A stretch of 64,000 nt of DNA from Streptomyces koelreuteriae (lineage in GTDB: Bacteria > Actinomycetota > Actinomycetes > Streptomycetales > Streptomycetaceae): positions 4,650,001 to 4,714,000 of the forward strand of contig NZ_CP075896.1 in NCBI RefSeq assembly GCF_018604545.1. The letters run 5' to 3'. How positions within the stretch are numbered: the first letter of the stretch is position 1; each line of letters opens with the position of its first letter. Below, in pieces: positions 7,518 to 21,722 of this stretch. The notes below the pieces were generated by a model. The model had not been told where the DNA came from. It worked only from the letters and a program-made list of their open reading frames with translations, and did not search any database. Made by a program: the position numbers and the translations under genes.

Positions 7518-8477
7518 ATGGACGGATACGCGGTACGGGCCGAGGCGCTGGAGAAGCGGTACGGCGAGAAACGCGCCCTCGACGGCTTCGACCTGGCCGT
7601 GCGCGAGGGCACGGTGCACGGTCTGCTCGGGCCGAACGGCGCGGGCAAGACCACCGCCGTGCGCATCCTGTCCACGCTGATCCGGCTGGACGGGGGCAGC
7701 GCGACGGTCGCCGGGCTCGACGTGGCCCGGCAGCCGCGCGAGGTCCGGGCCCGGATCGGGCTCACCGGGCAGTACGCGGCGGTCGACGAGGTGCTCACGG
7801 GCCGGCAGAACCTGGAGATGTTCGGCCGCCTGTTCCATCTGGGCGGCAAGCGGGCCAGGGTCCGGGCCGGTGAACTGCTGGAGCAGTTCGACCTGGCCGA
7901 CGCCGGCGACAAGGGCGTGGGCAAGTACAGCGGCGGTATGCGCCGCCGCCTCGACCTCGCCGCGTCGATGATCCTCGCGCCGGCCGTGCTCTTCCTCGAC
8001 GAGCCGACGACGGGCCTGGACCCGCGCAGCCGGGGCGAGGTCTGGGAGTCCGTACGGGCACTGGTGGCGGGCGGCACCACGGTGCTGCTGACCACGCAGT
8101 ATCTGGAGGAGGCCGACAAGCTCGCCTCGCGCATCACCGTCATCGACCAGGGGCGGGCCATCGCCGACGACACCCCGGACGGGCTGAAGAACCTGGTCGG
8201 CGGCGACCGGATCGAGGTCGTGGTCGCCGAGCGGTCCGAGATCCCGCGGGTGGTGAAGGTCGTCGCCCGGGTCACGGACGGCGAACCCGAGGCGGACGAG
8301 ACCGAGTTGCGGGTGCACGCCCCCGTCGTCGACCGGGTCACCGCGCTCACCGAGGTGGCGCGGACCCTCCAGGACGAGGGCGTCCGCGTCGAGGACATCG
8401 GGCTGCGCAGGCCGAGCCTCGACGATGTGTTCCTGCGTCTGACCGGACACCGCACCGAGAAGGAGGCCGCGGCGTGA
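7518..8477 (+). CDS. ABC transporter ATP-binding protein, DrrA-like
   Basis: A 319-residue ATPase of the daunorubicin-resistance (DrrA) subfamily of ABC-2 exporters. It has Walker [10 protein letters not shown] (about residue 38), a signature variant [12 protein letters not shown], Walker [17 protein letters not shown], and the DrrA-type C-terminal region ending [20 protein letters not shown]. It supplies energy to the permease encoded next, with which it shares a GTGA overlap. GGGAGGG lies 5-11 nt before ATG 7518. It is probably controlled by the divergent TetR protein. The exported compound is unknown. Confidence 0.93.
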   Translation: MDGYAVRAEALEKRYGEKRALDGFDLAVREGTVHGLLGPNGAGKTTAVRILSTLIRLDGGSATVAGLDVARQPREVRARIGLTGQYAAVDEVLTGRQNLEMFGRLFHLGGKRARVRAGELLEQFDLADAGDKGVGKYSGGMRRRLDLAASMILAPAVLFLDEPTTGLDPRSRGEVWESVRALVAGGTTVLLTTQYLEEADKLASRITVIDQGRAIADDTPDGLKNLVGGDRIEVVVAERSEIPRVVKVVARVTDGEPEADETELRVHAPVVDRVTALTEVARTLQDEGVRVEDIGLRRPSLDDVFLRLTGHRTEKEAAA

Positions 8478-9292
8478 GCGCCATCGACCTGAGCACGCCG
8501 AGCACGCGCGGCGGTACGTACTGGCTGCTCTCCGACTGCTGGAACATCGTCCGCCGCGGCCTGACCCACTACCAGCGCCAGCCCGTCAACATCGCCTGGC
8601 AGCTCGGCTTCCCGATCCTGTCCGTGCTGCTCTACGGCTATGTCTTCGGCAGCGCCATGAAGGTGCCCGGCGGCGGGGACTACCAGGACTTCCTGATGCC
8701 GGGCATGTTCGCGATGACCATGGCGTTCGGCTTCATCAACACGGCCACGGTGGTGGTGTACGACTCCACCAAGGGCGTCATCGACCGCTTCCGCTCCATG
8801 CCGATGTCGTCCTCGGCGGTGGTGGCCGGGCGCGGGGTCACCGATCTGATCGTCGCCTGCGCCGAGTTGGCGATCATGATGCTCACCGCGCTCGCCATGG
8901 GCTGGCGTCCGGACGGCGGGCTGGGCTTCCTCGGGGCGTTCGGGCTGCTGCTGTGGCTGCGCTTCTCGCTGATCTGGATCGGCGTGTGGCTCGGTCTGAT
9001 CGTGCCCAACCCGGAGGCGGCGGGCGGCCTCTTCGCGGTCGCCTTCCCCTTCACGATGATCTCCAGCATCTTCGTCGCGCCGCAGCTCATGCCCGACTGG
9101 CTGGGCTGGGTGGCGGTCTGGAACCCGATCTCCTCCACGGCGGCGGCGACCCGCGAGCTGTTCGGCACGCCGGTCGGCGGTGACACCTGGGTCGAGCAGC
9201 ACGCGCTGCTGATGGCCGGGGTGTGGCCGGTGATCCTGACGGCGATCTTCCTGCCGCTCGCGGTACGGCGGTTCAAGAAGCTCAGCCGGTAG
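8474..9292 (+). CDS. ABC-2 type permease, DrrB-like
   Basis: A 272-residue integral membrane protein with about six helices, containing [39 protein letters not shown], the conserved region of the ABC-2/DrrB family. The GTG start overlaps the ATPase stop by 4 bp, which implies translational coupling and a stoichiometric complex. It forms the channel of a multidrug or natural-product exporter. A complete pump needs two permease and two ATPase subunits, so these two genes suffice. Confidence 0.92.
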   Translation: MSAIDLSTPSTRGGTYWLLSDCWNIVRRGLTHYQRQPVNIAWQLGFPILSVLLYGYVFGSAMKVPGGGDYQDFLMPGMFAMTMAFGFINTATVVVYDSTKGVIDRFRSMPMSSSAVVAGRGVTDLIVACAELAIMMLTALAMGWRPDGGLGFLGAFGLLLWLRFSLIWIGVWLGLIVPNPEAAGGLFAVAFPFTMISSIFVAPQLMPDWLGWVAVWNPISSTAAATRELFGTPVGGDTWVEQHALLMAGVWPVILTAIFLPLAVRRFKKLSR

Positions 9293-10948
<1,656 letters not shown>

Positions 10949-10956
10949 GGGTGGTG

Positions 10957-10994
10957 CGGCTGGGGCGCCCGGTGCTCGCCGGGCGCCCCAGCCG
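10957..10994. terminator. Strong terminator after the cellulase gene
   Basis: A perfect 16-bp GC-rich stem (10957-10972 pairing with 10979-10994) with a 6-nt loop TGCTCG starts 9 bp after the cellulase stop codon. There is no T-run, as is common in Streptomyces. Confidence 0.8.
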
Positions 10995-11028
10995 ACCGGC
11001 GGCCCCGTAGCGGCGTACGCTGACCTTT

Positions 11029-11694
11029 ATGGCGCCTGACCGTGTCGATGCGGGGCAAACAGGGCAGGAGCCGTCGAGTGATCCGAGCCTTCCGGTGTTC
11101 GTCGACTCCTCCGGCCGGCGTGCGCGCAATCTCCGGCGCGCGGGCTACGGGCTGGCCGGCTGTGCGGCGGCCTATATGGCGGTGCTGGGGCTGAGCCTGA
11201 TGGGGGCGACGCCCTTCGCCCCGGGGTCGCTGCTCCCCGGCGACGTGGCGGCGCCCGCCGCGCCGAGGGCGCAGACCCCGGGCGGGACGCCCCTGGCCCC
11301 GCCCGGCGACGCCTCGGACGCGGCCGGTCCCAGCGCGCTGCTCGTCCCGGGGCTCGCCGGGCCCGGCCCCTCCCTCGCTCCGCCCCTGGTGCCCGGCAGC
11401 CCACCGGCACCGTCCGACACCGGCACCCCGGAACCGCAGGCCCCGGCGACACAGGAGCCACCCGCACCGGAAGAGCCCGCGGACCCCGATGATCCCGCCG
11501 CTCCCACCGCGGAACCGGACCCGGACACCACCGCGCCCTCGCCCCCGGCCCCGCCCTCGCCCGCTCCGCCCACCACCGCCCCCTCCACCCCTCCGGCACC
11601 CGAGCCCACAGCACCGGCGCCCAGCCCCTCCGCGCCGTCCGGTGTCGCGGAGCCGCCCCCGCCCGCCGACCCCACGGTGGCCGAGGCCCCCTGA
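11029..11694 (+). CDS. Proline-rich membrane-anchored protein, partner of the deacetylase/GT
   Basis: A 221-residue protein: a cytoplasmic N-terminus (about 1-38), one transmembrane helix near residues 40-60 (GYGLAGCAAAYMAVLGLSLM), and an extracytoplasmic tail of about 150 residues composed almost wholly of Pro, Ala, Thr, Glu and Ser. The tail could span the peptidoglycan. The stop codon overlaps the next ATG by one base (TGATG), so the two are coupled. No catalytic domain is visible. TACGCT 7 nt before the ATG and the absence of a ribosome-binding site suggest a leaderless transcript. Confidence 0.75.
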   Translation: MAPDRVDAGQTGQEPSSDPSLPVFVDSSGRRARNLRRAGYGLAGCAAAYMAVLGLSLMGATPFAPGSLLPGDVAAPAAPRAQTPGGTPLAPPGDASDAAGPSALLVPGLAGPGPSLAPPLVPGSPPAPSDTGTPEPQAPATQEPPAPEEPADPDDPAAPTAEPDPDTTAPSPPAPPSPAPPTTAPSTPPAPEPTAPAPSPSAPSGVAEPPPPADPTVAEAP

Positions 11695-13880
11695 TGCGGC
11701 GGCGCCCCGACCGGTCACCCGACCGCTCATCGAGGCCGCCCGGTCCGCGCCGGACCCGAGCGCCCCTGGCACCGCGGCATCGCTTCCGTATCGTCGTCCC
11801 CTTGATCCTGCTGGCCTTCGTCGCCTCGGTCCTCCTGGTCGAGGGCTACACCACCAGGGGCTTCGCCGGGGACCAGGAAGGGCCGGGCGGGCGACCGGAC
11901 ACCGGCGTCCCCCGCGCGATCGCGGGCGGCGGCCCGGTCGTCGACACCACCGACGATCATCTGCGCACCTATCGCACACCGGACAGGACCGTCGTCCTGA
12001 CCTTCGACGACGGCCCCGACCCCACCTGGACGCCCCGCATCCGGGCCGTCCTCGACCGCTACGGAGTGCCCGGCACCTTCTTCGTCACCGGGCAGCAGAC
12101 CGCCCGGTACCCGGAGGTGCTGCGCCGGGTGGTCCGCTCCGGCCACGAGATCGGCGTGCACACCTTCTCCCACCCGGACCTGACCACCCGCTCCGCGCGC
12201 GACGTCGACCGTGAGCTGTCCCTGACCCAGCTCGCGCTCGCCGGGGCCGCCGGCATCCACACCTCGCTGATGCGGATGCCCTACTCCTCGACCCCCGCCG
12301 CCCTCGACGCCCCGGAGTGGTCCCTGGTCCGGAGCCTGGGCGAGAAGGGCTATGTCCTGGCGTTCATCGACCGGGACACCAACGACTGGCGGCGGCCGGG
12401 CGCCCGGGAGATCGCCGACGCGGCCACCCCGACCGGGGGCAGGGGAGCGGTCGTCCTGCTGCATGACGCGGGAGGGGACAGGGCGCAGACGGTCGAGGCC
12501 CTCACGACCCTGATCCCCCGGCTGCAGGCCGAGGGCTATCGCTTCACCACGCTCGCCGAACTGGTCGGCGCCGAGACCCTCAGCAGCCCCGTCGACACGG
12601 TGGACCGGTGGAGCGGCCGTGTCTTCGTGGCCGCCGTCACCGTGTCGTCGACGGCGGTGACGGCCGTCAGCGCGCTGCTGCTGGTGGTCGGTTCGCTCGT
12701 CCTGGCCCGGTGTGTGCTGCTGCTCGTCCTGGCCCGCCACCACGCCCGCCGCCCACGTCCCGGCACCGGCGGGCAGGCGCCCCCGCCCGTCACCCGGCCC
12801 GTCAGCGTCGTCATCCCCGCCTACAACGAGAGGCTGTGCATCCCCAAGACGCTGCGCTCCCTCGCCGCGAGCGAGCACCCCGTCGAGATCATCGTCGTGG
12901 ACGACGGTTCCCGCGACGGCACCGCGGACCTCGCGGAGTCACTCGCGCTGGGGAACGTCACCGTCGTGAGGCAGCCCAACAGCGGCAAGCCCGCCGCCCT
13001 CAACGCCGGTGTCCTGCGGGCCTCCCACGACCTCGTCGTCATGCTGGACGCCGACACCGTCTTCGCCCCCTCGACCGTCGGCCGCCTCGTCCAGCCGTTC
13101 GCCGACCCCCGGGTCGGGGCGGTCGCGGGCAACGCCAAGGTCGGCAACCGGCGGCGGCTGCTCGGCCGGTGGCAGCACATCGAGTACGTCATGGGCTTCA
13201 ACCTCGACCGCCGCATGTACGACCTGCTGCACTGCATGCCTACCATCCCCGGCGCCGTCGGGGCCTTCCGCGCCGAGGCCCTGCGGGACGCCGGGATGGT
13301 GAGCGCGGACACCCTCGCCGAGGACACCGACCTCACCATGGCCCTGCACCGGGCCGGGTGGGAGATCCGCTACGTCCCGGACGCGCTCGGCTGGACCGAG
13401 GCACCGTCCTCGCTGCGGGAACTGTGGCGCCAGCGCTACCGCTGGAGCTACGGCACGATGCAGGCCGCCTGGAAGCACCGGCACGCGCTGGTCGAGCGCG
13501 GCACCGCGGGCCGCTTCGGCCGCCGCGGTCTGCCCCTGCTGGCCGTCTTCCAGATCCTCACCCCGCTGCTCGCCCCGCTGATCGACATCCTGGCCCTGTA
13601 CGGCCTGGTGTTCGGCGACCCGGTCACGACCGTGCTCGCGTGGTGCGGTGTGCTGGCGGTGCAGGCCGTCTGCGCCGCGTACGCCTTCCATCTCGACGGC
13701 GAGCGGCTCCGGCCCCTGTGGGCGCTCCCGCTTCAACAGGTCGTCTACCGCCAGGTGATGTACCTGGTCCTCACCCAGGCCTGTCTGACCGCGATCAACG
13801 GCTATCGGCTGCCCTGGCAGCGGCTCAAGCGCAGCGGAGACGTGATGCTGCCTCCGCAGCCCTCGACCCGCCGGATGTGA
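11694..13880 (+). CDS. Bifunctional polysaccharide deacetylase / family 2 glycosyltransferase
   Basis: A 728-residue membrane enzyme. After an N-terminal helix (about 32-52) comes a NodB-type deacetylase domain with the metal motif TFDDGPDP near residue 104 and HTFSHPDL near 161. A transmembrane segment follows (about 308-342). A processive GT2 domain contains VVDDGSRDGT, the DAD motif in MLDADTV, EDTD, and QRYRW near residue 580. C-terminal helices complete it. The layout predicts synthesis and export of a beta-linked N-acetylhexosamine polymer with partial deacetylation outside, as proposed for MatB of the Streptomyces mat locus. The specific product is inference. Confidence 0.88.
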   Translation: MRRRPDRSPDRSSRPPGPRRTRAPLAPRHRFRIVVPLILLAFVASVLLVEGYTTRGFAGDQEGPGGRPDTGVPRAIAGGGPVVDTTDDHLRTYRTPDRTVVLTFDDGPDPTWTPRIRAVLDRYGVPGTFFVTGQQTARYPEVLRRVVRSGHEIGVHTFSHPDLTTRSARDVDRELSLTQLALAGAAGIHTSLMRMPYSSTPAALDAPEWSLVRSLGEKGYVLAFIDRDTNDWRRPGAREIADAATPTGGRGAVVLLHDAGGDRAQTVEALTTLIPRLQAEGYRFTTLAELVGAETLSSPVDTVDRWSGRVFVAAVTVSSTAVTAVSALLLVVGSLVLARCVLLLVLARHHARRPRPGTGGQAPPPVTRPVSVVIPAYNERLCIPKTLRSLAASEHPVEIIVVDDGSRDGTADLAESLALGNVTVVRQPNSGKPAALNAGVLRASHDLVVMLDADTVFAPSTVGRLVQPFADPRVGAVAGNAKVGNRRRLLGRWQHIEYVMGFNLDRRMYDLLHCMPTIPGAVGAFRAEALRDAGMVSADTLAEDTDLTMALHRAGWEIRYVPDALGWTEAPSSLRELWRQRYRWSYGTMQAAWKHRHALVERGTAGRFGRRGLPLLAVFQILTPLLAPLIDILALYGLVFGDPVTTVLAWCGVLAVQAVCAAYAFHLDGERLRPLWALPLQQVVYRQVMYLVLTQACLTAINGYRLPWQRLKRSGDVMLPPQPSTRRM

Positions 13881-13983
13881 GCGGGCGCGGCGGCGTGCGG
13901 TGCGGGCCGCCGTTCGGGTTCAGTTGCCCGGCCGAGGGGCCGTCAGCCTTCCTCCCGGGCGTTTTTCCGCTCAAGGTGTGATC

Positions 13984-14298
13984 ATGAAAACTCCGCGTTT
14001 GTACCGTATGCCTCGATCTCTGGCGCACTCGGCTGGTGCGGCCGTCATCATCCTCGCGTCGGCCCTGACCTCCGCCGCACCCGTCGCGGCCCACAGTGCC
14101 GCGCCGTCCGACGGTTACGAGAACCGGCGTTCCCAGTGCTACACGTCCAACACTCAGCGGCAGGGCCTCGAGAGCATCGTCTGGTCCGTCCTGTTCGGGC
14201 CCCAGAACAACACGACGGAGACCCGTTGCGACGGCGACGAGGCGAAGGAGAAGCAGGAGAAGTCGCCCGGCTTCCTCCGCTCCCTCCCCGCCTCCTGA
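13984..14298 (+). CDS. Small secreted protein, unknown function
   Basis: A 104-residue protein with a long signal peptide (basic MKTPRLYRMPRSLAHSAG, hydrophobic AAVIILASALTSAAPVAA) that leaves a mature chain of about 65 residues. The mature part has two Cys residues (SQCYTS and TRCDGD), which could form a disulfide, and a charged KEKQEK stretch. AAGGTG precedes the ATG. I do not recognise a family. It sits between the polysaccharide synthase and a secreted peptidase, so an envelope role is possible but unproven. Confidence 0.65.
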   Translation: MKTPRLYRMPRSLAHSAGAAVIILASALTSAAPVAAHSAAPSDGYENRRSQCYTSNTQRQGLESIVWSVLFGPQNNTTETRCDGDEAKEKQEKSPGFLRSLPAS

Positions 14299-14334
14299 CC
14301 TGCTCCTTGTAGGCCCTGACCCGCACGGCGAGAA

Positions 14335-14386
14335 GGGTGTTTGGGCGTGAATGGCCCAAGCACCCCTCTTTTAAAGGGGTTTGGGC
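14335..14386 (+). promoter_or_regulatory. Mutually exclusive hairpins, attenuator- or terminator-like
   Basis: One segment (14354-14366, GCCCAAGCACCCC) can pair with the upstream arm 14335-14346 (12 bp with one G-T pair, 7-nt loop). It can instead pair with the downstream arm 14376-14386 (12 bp with a 2-nt bulge and a CTTTTAA loop). The two folds cannot coexist. The element lies 37 bp after the small secreted protein gene and 130 bp before the peptidase gene. It may simply be a terminator. Confidence 0.45.
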
Positions 14387-14515
14387 GCGATGGATGACTC
14401 GATTCGGTCAAGTCTCGGTCGAATATGTATGTGCATGGCGTGCTCTTCCGAAACGATGCGGCACGGCCCGTGTGACTCACGGGCCTGACCCCCCTCACCG
14501 TTCTGAGAGAACTCC

Positions 14516-16093
14516 ATGAGAAGAAGCGCAGCCGTACTGTGCGGCGCGACCGTCGTGCTGGCCGGGACCCTCACCGCGGCTCCCGCCAGCGCCGACGCGT
14601 CGCGGTCCGCGACAACCGCCCAGGCCGCGAAGGTCACCTGGAAGAAGTGCGCCACGGACGACTCCCCGACGATGCAGTGCGCGTCGGTGAAGGTCCCGCT
14701 CGACTACGCGAAGCCGAACGGGAAGCAGATCACGCTGGCGCTCTCCCGGGTGCCGCACACCGCCTCCAAGTACCAGGGCCCGCTCCTGGTCAACCCCGGC
14801 GGCCCCGGCGGCAGCGGCCTGTCGCTGGCCGGTTTCGTCGCCTCCTCCCTGCCCAAGGAGGTCGCGGCCCAGTACGACGTCATCGGCTTCGACCCGCGCG
14901 GCGTGGGCGAGAGCAAGCCCGCCCTGGACTGCAAGCCGGGCCACTTCGACCCGGTGCGCCCCGACTCCGTGCCCAGCACGCCCGCGATCGAGAAGGCCAA
15001 CCTCGCGCGCGCCAAGTCCTTCGCCCAGGCCTGCGGCACGAAGTACAAGGACGTCCTGCCGTACATCAACACGGTCAGCGCCGTGAAGGACATGGACTCC
15101 ATCCGCAAGGCCCTCGGCGCGAAGAAGATCAACTACTTCGGCTACTCGTACGGCACCTATCTCGGCGCCGTCTACGCCAAGTTGTTCCCCGAGCGCGTGC
15201 GGCGCCTGGTGCTGGACTCGATCGTCGACCCGACCGGGGTCTGGTACGACGCCAACATCAAGCAGGACTACGCCTTCGACAAGCGTCACAAGGCGCTGAT
15301 GGCCTGGATAGCCAAGTACGACTCCACGTACAAGCTCGGCACCGATCCGAAGAAGATCGAGGCCAAGTGGTACGCCATGCGGGCGGCCCTCGCCAAGAAG
15401 CCGGCCGGCGGCAAGGTGGGCGCCTCCGAACTGGAGGACATCTTCATACCCGGCGGGTACAACAACGCCTACTGGCCCACCCTCGCCGAGACGTTCGCGG
15501 CCTACGTCAACAAGAAGGACACCGCCGCGCTGGTCAAGGCGTACGACAACATCGCCGCCATCGACGCCTCCGGCGACAACGGCTACAGCGTCTACACCTC
15601 CGTGCAGTGCCGTGACGCCTCCTGGCCGCGCGACTGGAACCAGTGGCGCAAGGACAACTGGGCCGTGTACGAGAAGGCCCCGTTCATGGCCTGGAACAAC
15701 GCCTGGTACAACGCGCCGTGCGCCTTCTGGCCGACGAAGTCGCAGAAGCCGGTGAACGTCTCCAACTCCAAGCTCCCGCCTGCCCTGCTGTTCCAGGCGA
15801 CGGACGACGCGGCCACCCCGTACCAGGGCGGCGTCACCATGAACCGTCTGCTGAAGGGCTCCAGCCTGGTCGTGGAGCAGGGCGGCGGCAACCACGGCAT
15901 CACGCTGGGCGGCAACGCCTGCCTCGACAAGCACCTGGCGGCCTACCTCACCAACGGCAAGGTGCCGCACGGCAGCGGCACGGCCGACGCGGTCTGCAAG
16001 AAGCTGGCCGACCCCAAGCCGCAGGCCGCCGCGGCGAAGGCGTCGAGCGCGGCCGGCAAGGCCCTGAGCGGGATCCTGGGCTTCGGCGGCTGA
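14516..16093 (+). CDS. Secreted alpha/beta-hydrolase, TAP-like tripeptidyl aminopeptidase family
   Basis: A 525-residue exported serine peptidase. The signal peptide is MRRSAAVLCGATVVLAGTLT with likely cleavage after ASA. The alpha/beta-hydrolase core has an oxyanion segment NPGGPGGSG and the nucleophile elbow GYSYGTYLG near residue 205. The C-terminal TAP-like domain carries the catalytic His in GGGNHGITLG. The family includes Streptomyces Tap and the SlpD/SlpE mycelium-associated proteases, which remove tripeptides from protein N-termini. No lipobox is seen, so it is released or weakly associated. A bidirectional terminator follows. Confidence 0.9.
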   Translation: MRRSAAVLCGATVVLAGTLTAAPASADASRSATTAQAAKVTWKKCATDDSPTMQCASVKVPLDYAKPNGKQITLALSRVPHTASKYQGPLLVNPGGPGGSGLSLAGFVASSLPKEVAAQYDVIGFDPRGVGESKPALDCKPGHFDPVRPDSVPSTPAIEKANLARAKSFAQACGTKYKDVLPYINTVSAVKDMDSIRKALGAKKINYFGYSYGTYLGAVYAKLFPERVRRLVLDSIVDPTGVWYDANIKQDYAFDKRHKALMAWIAKYDSTYKLGTDPKKIEAKWYAMRAALAKKPAGGKVGASELEDIFIPGGYNNAYWPTLAETFAAYVNKKDTAALVKAYDNIAAIDASGDNGYSVYTSVQCRDASWPRDWNQWRKDNWAVYEKAPFMAWNNAWYNAPCAFWPTKSQKPVNVSNSKLPPALLFQATDDAATPYQGGVTMNRLLKGSSLVVEQGGGNHGITLGGNACLDKHLAAYLTNGKVPHGSGTADAVCKKLADPKPQAAAAKASSAAGKALSGILGFGG

Positions 16094-16131
16094 ACATGCC
16101 TGTCTGACCTGCCTGAGCTCTGGCGTATATG

Positions 16132-16167
16132 ACTGAGGGCGCTCCGCGTGTGCGGGGCGCCCTCAGT
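16132..16167. terminator. Bidirectional terminator hairpin
   Basis: A 16-bp stem with one G-T pair (ACTGAGGGCGCTCCGC against GCGGGGCGCCCTCAGT) and a 4-nt GTGT loop lies between the convergent peptidase and serC genes. Confidence 0.85.
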
Positions 16168-16199
16168 TACGTACGGGAGAGGTCACGTACGAGAAAAGA

Positions 16200-20323
<4,124 letters not shown>

Positions 20324-20423
20324 GGCGAACGGACCACGCGACGCTGGGACCCGAGTGTCTGAGCCGGGGGAGGGCCGGGGGCGCTCCTAGGCTCGCGGGG
20401 TCAGCCACTCGAAGGAGCCCGCG

Positions 20424-21560
20424 TTGAGTATCCGCGTCAAGCCGATCACCCGTGACGAGCACCTAGCGTTCGTCGCGGCCCGCCCCTCCGCCAGCCACAC
20501 CCAGGTCCCCTCCTGGGGCGAGGTGAAGCCCGACTGGCGGGCGGAGAGCCTGGGTTGGTTCGACGCGGTCGGGCGGCTCGTCGGCGCCGGGCTCGTCCTG
20601 CTGCGCCCGCTGCCCGGCCCGCAGCTGCCCGGGCTGCGGAGATACCTCGCGTATCTGCCCGAGGGCCCGCTCCTCGACTGGCACGAGCCCGGCCTCGAAC
20701 GGCTGCTGGAGCCGATGCTCGCGCACCTGAGACGCCGGGGCGCCTTCGCGGTGCGGATGGGCCCGCCGGTCGCGGTGCGCCGCTGGAGCGCCGAGGCGGT
20801 CAAGGCGGGCATCGCGGACCCGGCCGCCGGGCGGCTGCGGGACGTGCGGGCGACGTCGTACGACCCGAGGGCCGGCCGGATCGCGGGCGATCTGCGCCGC
20901 ATGGGCTGGCGGCAGACCGAGACCGGCGGCGAGAACGGCTTCGCGGCGGGGCAGCCCCGCTACGTCTTCCAGGTGCCCTTCGCCGGCCGGTCACTGGACG
21001 ACATCCAGGGCGGTCTGAACCAGCAGTGGCGGCGCAACATCAAGAAGGCCGAGCAGGCCGGCGTGAAGGTCGTACGCGGCGACATCGAGGATCTGCCGGC
21101 CTTCCACGAGCTGTACGGCGAGACCGCCGAGCGGGACCGGTTCATCCCGCGCCCGCTGTCCTACTTCCAGGGCATGTGGAGGGCGCTCACCGCCGAGCAC
21201 CCCGACCGTATGCGGCTCTACCTCGCCTACCACGACGGCGAGGTGCTCGCCGCCGCGACCATGCTGACCGTCGGCGACCACGTCTGGTACTCCTACGGCG
21301 CCTCCACCGGCCGCCGCCGCGAGGTCCAGCCGAGCAGCGCCGTGCAGTGGCGCATGATGACCGACGCGCACGCACTCGGCGCCGCGGTCTACGACCTGCG
21401 CGGCATCACCGACACCTTGGAGGAGTCCAGCGATCTGCTGGGCCTGCTCCGCTTCAAGGTGGGCACCGGCGGCGAGGCCGTGGAGTACCTGGGCGAATGG
21501 GAGTACCCCCTCAACCGGCTGCTGTACAAGGCGTTCGGCCTCTACCTCTCCCGGCGCTGA
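20424..21560 (+). CDS. FemX-type peptidoglycan bridge aminoacyltransferase
   Basis: A 378-residue FemABX family protein with two GNAT-like folds. Such enzymes use aminoacyl-tRNA to add the first bridge residue to lipid II, a single glycine in Streptomyces. Recognisable segments are TQVPSWGEVKPDWRAE near the N-terminus, QQWRRNIKKAEQAGVKV (the coiled helical-arm entry) and YDLRGITDTLEESSDLLGLLRFK at the C-terminus. The start is TTG, supported by GAAGGAG 6 nt upstream. Assignment to cell-wall synthesis is by family. The donor amino acid is not shown by the sequence. Confidence 0.88.
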   Translation: MSIRVKPITRDEHLAFVAARPSASHTQVPSWGEVKPDWRAESLGWFDAVGRLVGAGLVLLRPLPGPQLPGLRRYLAYLPEGPLLDWHEPGLERLLEPMLAHLRRRGAFAVRMGPPVAVRRWSAEAVKAGIADPAAGRLRDVRATSYDPRAGRIAGDLRRMGWRQTETGGENGFAAGQPRYVFQVPFAGRSLDDIQGGLNQQWRRNIKKAEQAGVKVVRGDIEDLPAFHELYGETAERDRFIPRPLSYFQGMWRALTAEHPDRMRLYLAYHDGEVLAAATMLTVGDHVWYSYGASTGRRREVQPSSAVQWRMMTDAHALGAAVYDLRGITDTLEESSDLLGLLRFKVGTGGEAVEYLGEWEYPLNRLLYKAFGLYLSRR

Positions 21561-21578
21561 CGTCCCGGCGCTGACGTC
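21550..21578. repeat. 14-bp tandem duplication across the femX stop codon
   Basis: CCCGGCGCTGACGT occurs twice head to tail (starts 21550 and 21564). The first copy contains the TGA stop of the FemX-like gene. It looks like a recent slippage event. Confidence 0.7.
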
Positions 21579-21622
21579 TCAGAGCCCGAGACAGTGGCAA
21601 AAGGACTTCACGCACCTGTCTG

Positions 21623-21672
21623 AGTCCATTACTGTGGACTGAGTAGTGCATCGGGATGTACGTGGAGTACAT
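21623..21672. promoter_or_regulatory. Two inverted repeats upstream of the DMT transporter gene
   Basis: AGTCCA-6 nt-TGGACT (21623-21640) and ATGTAC-5 nt-GTACAT (21656-21672) lie 50-100 bp before the transporter's GTG start. Either could be an operator. No local regulator gene points to one. Confidence 0.35.
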
Positions 21673-21722
21673 GGGGGTGCACCCACAGCCCGCACCCGGA
21701 GCCGACCAGCACAGGACCGCCC

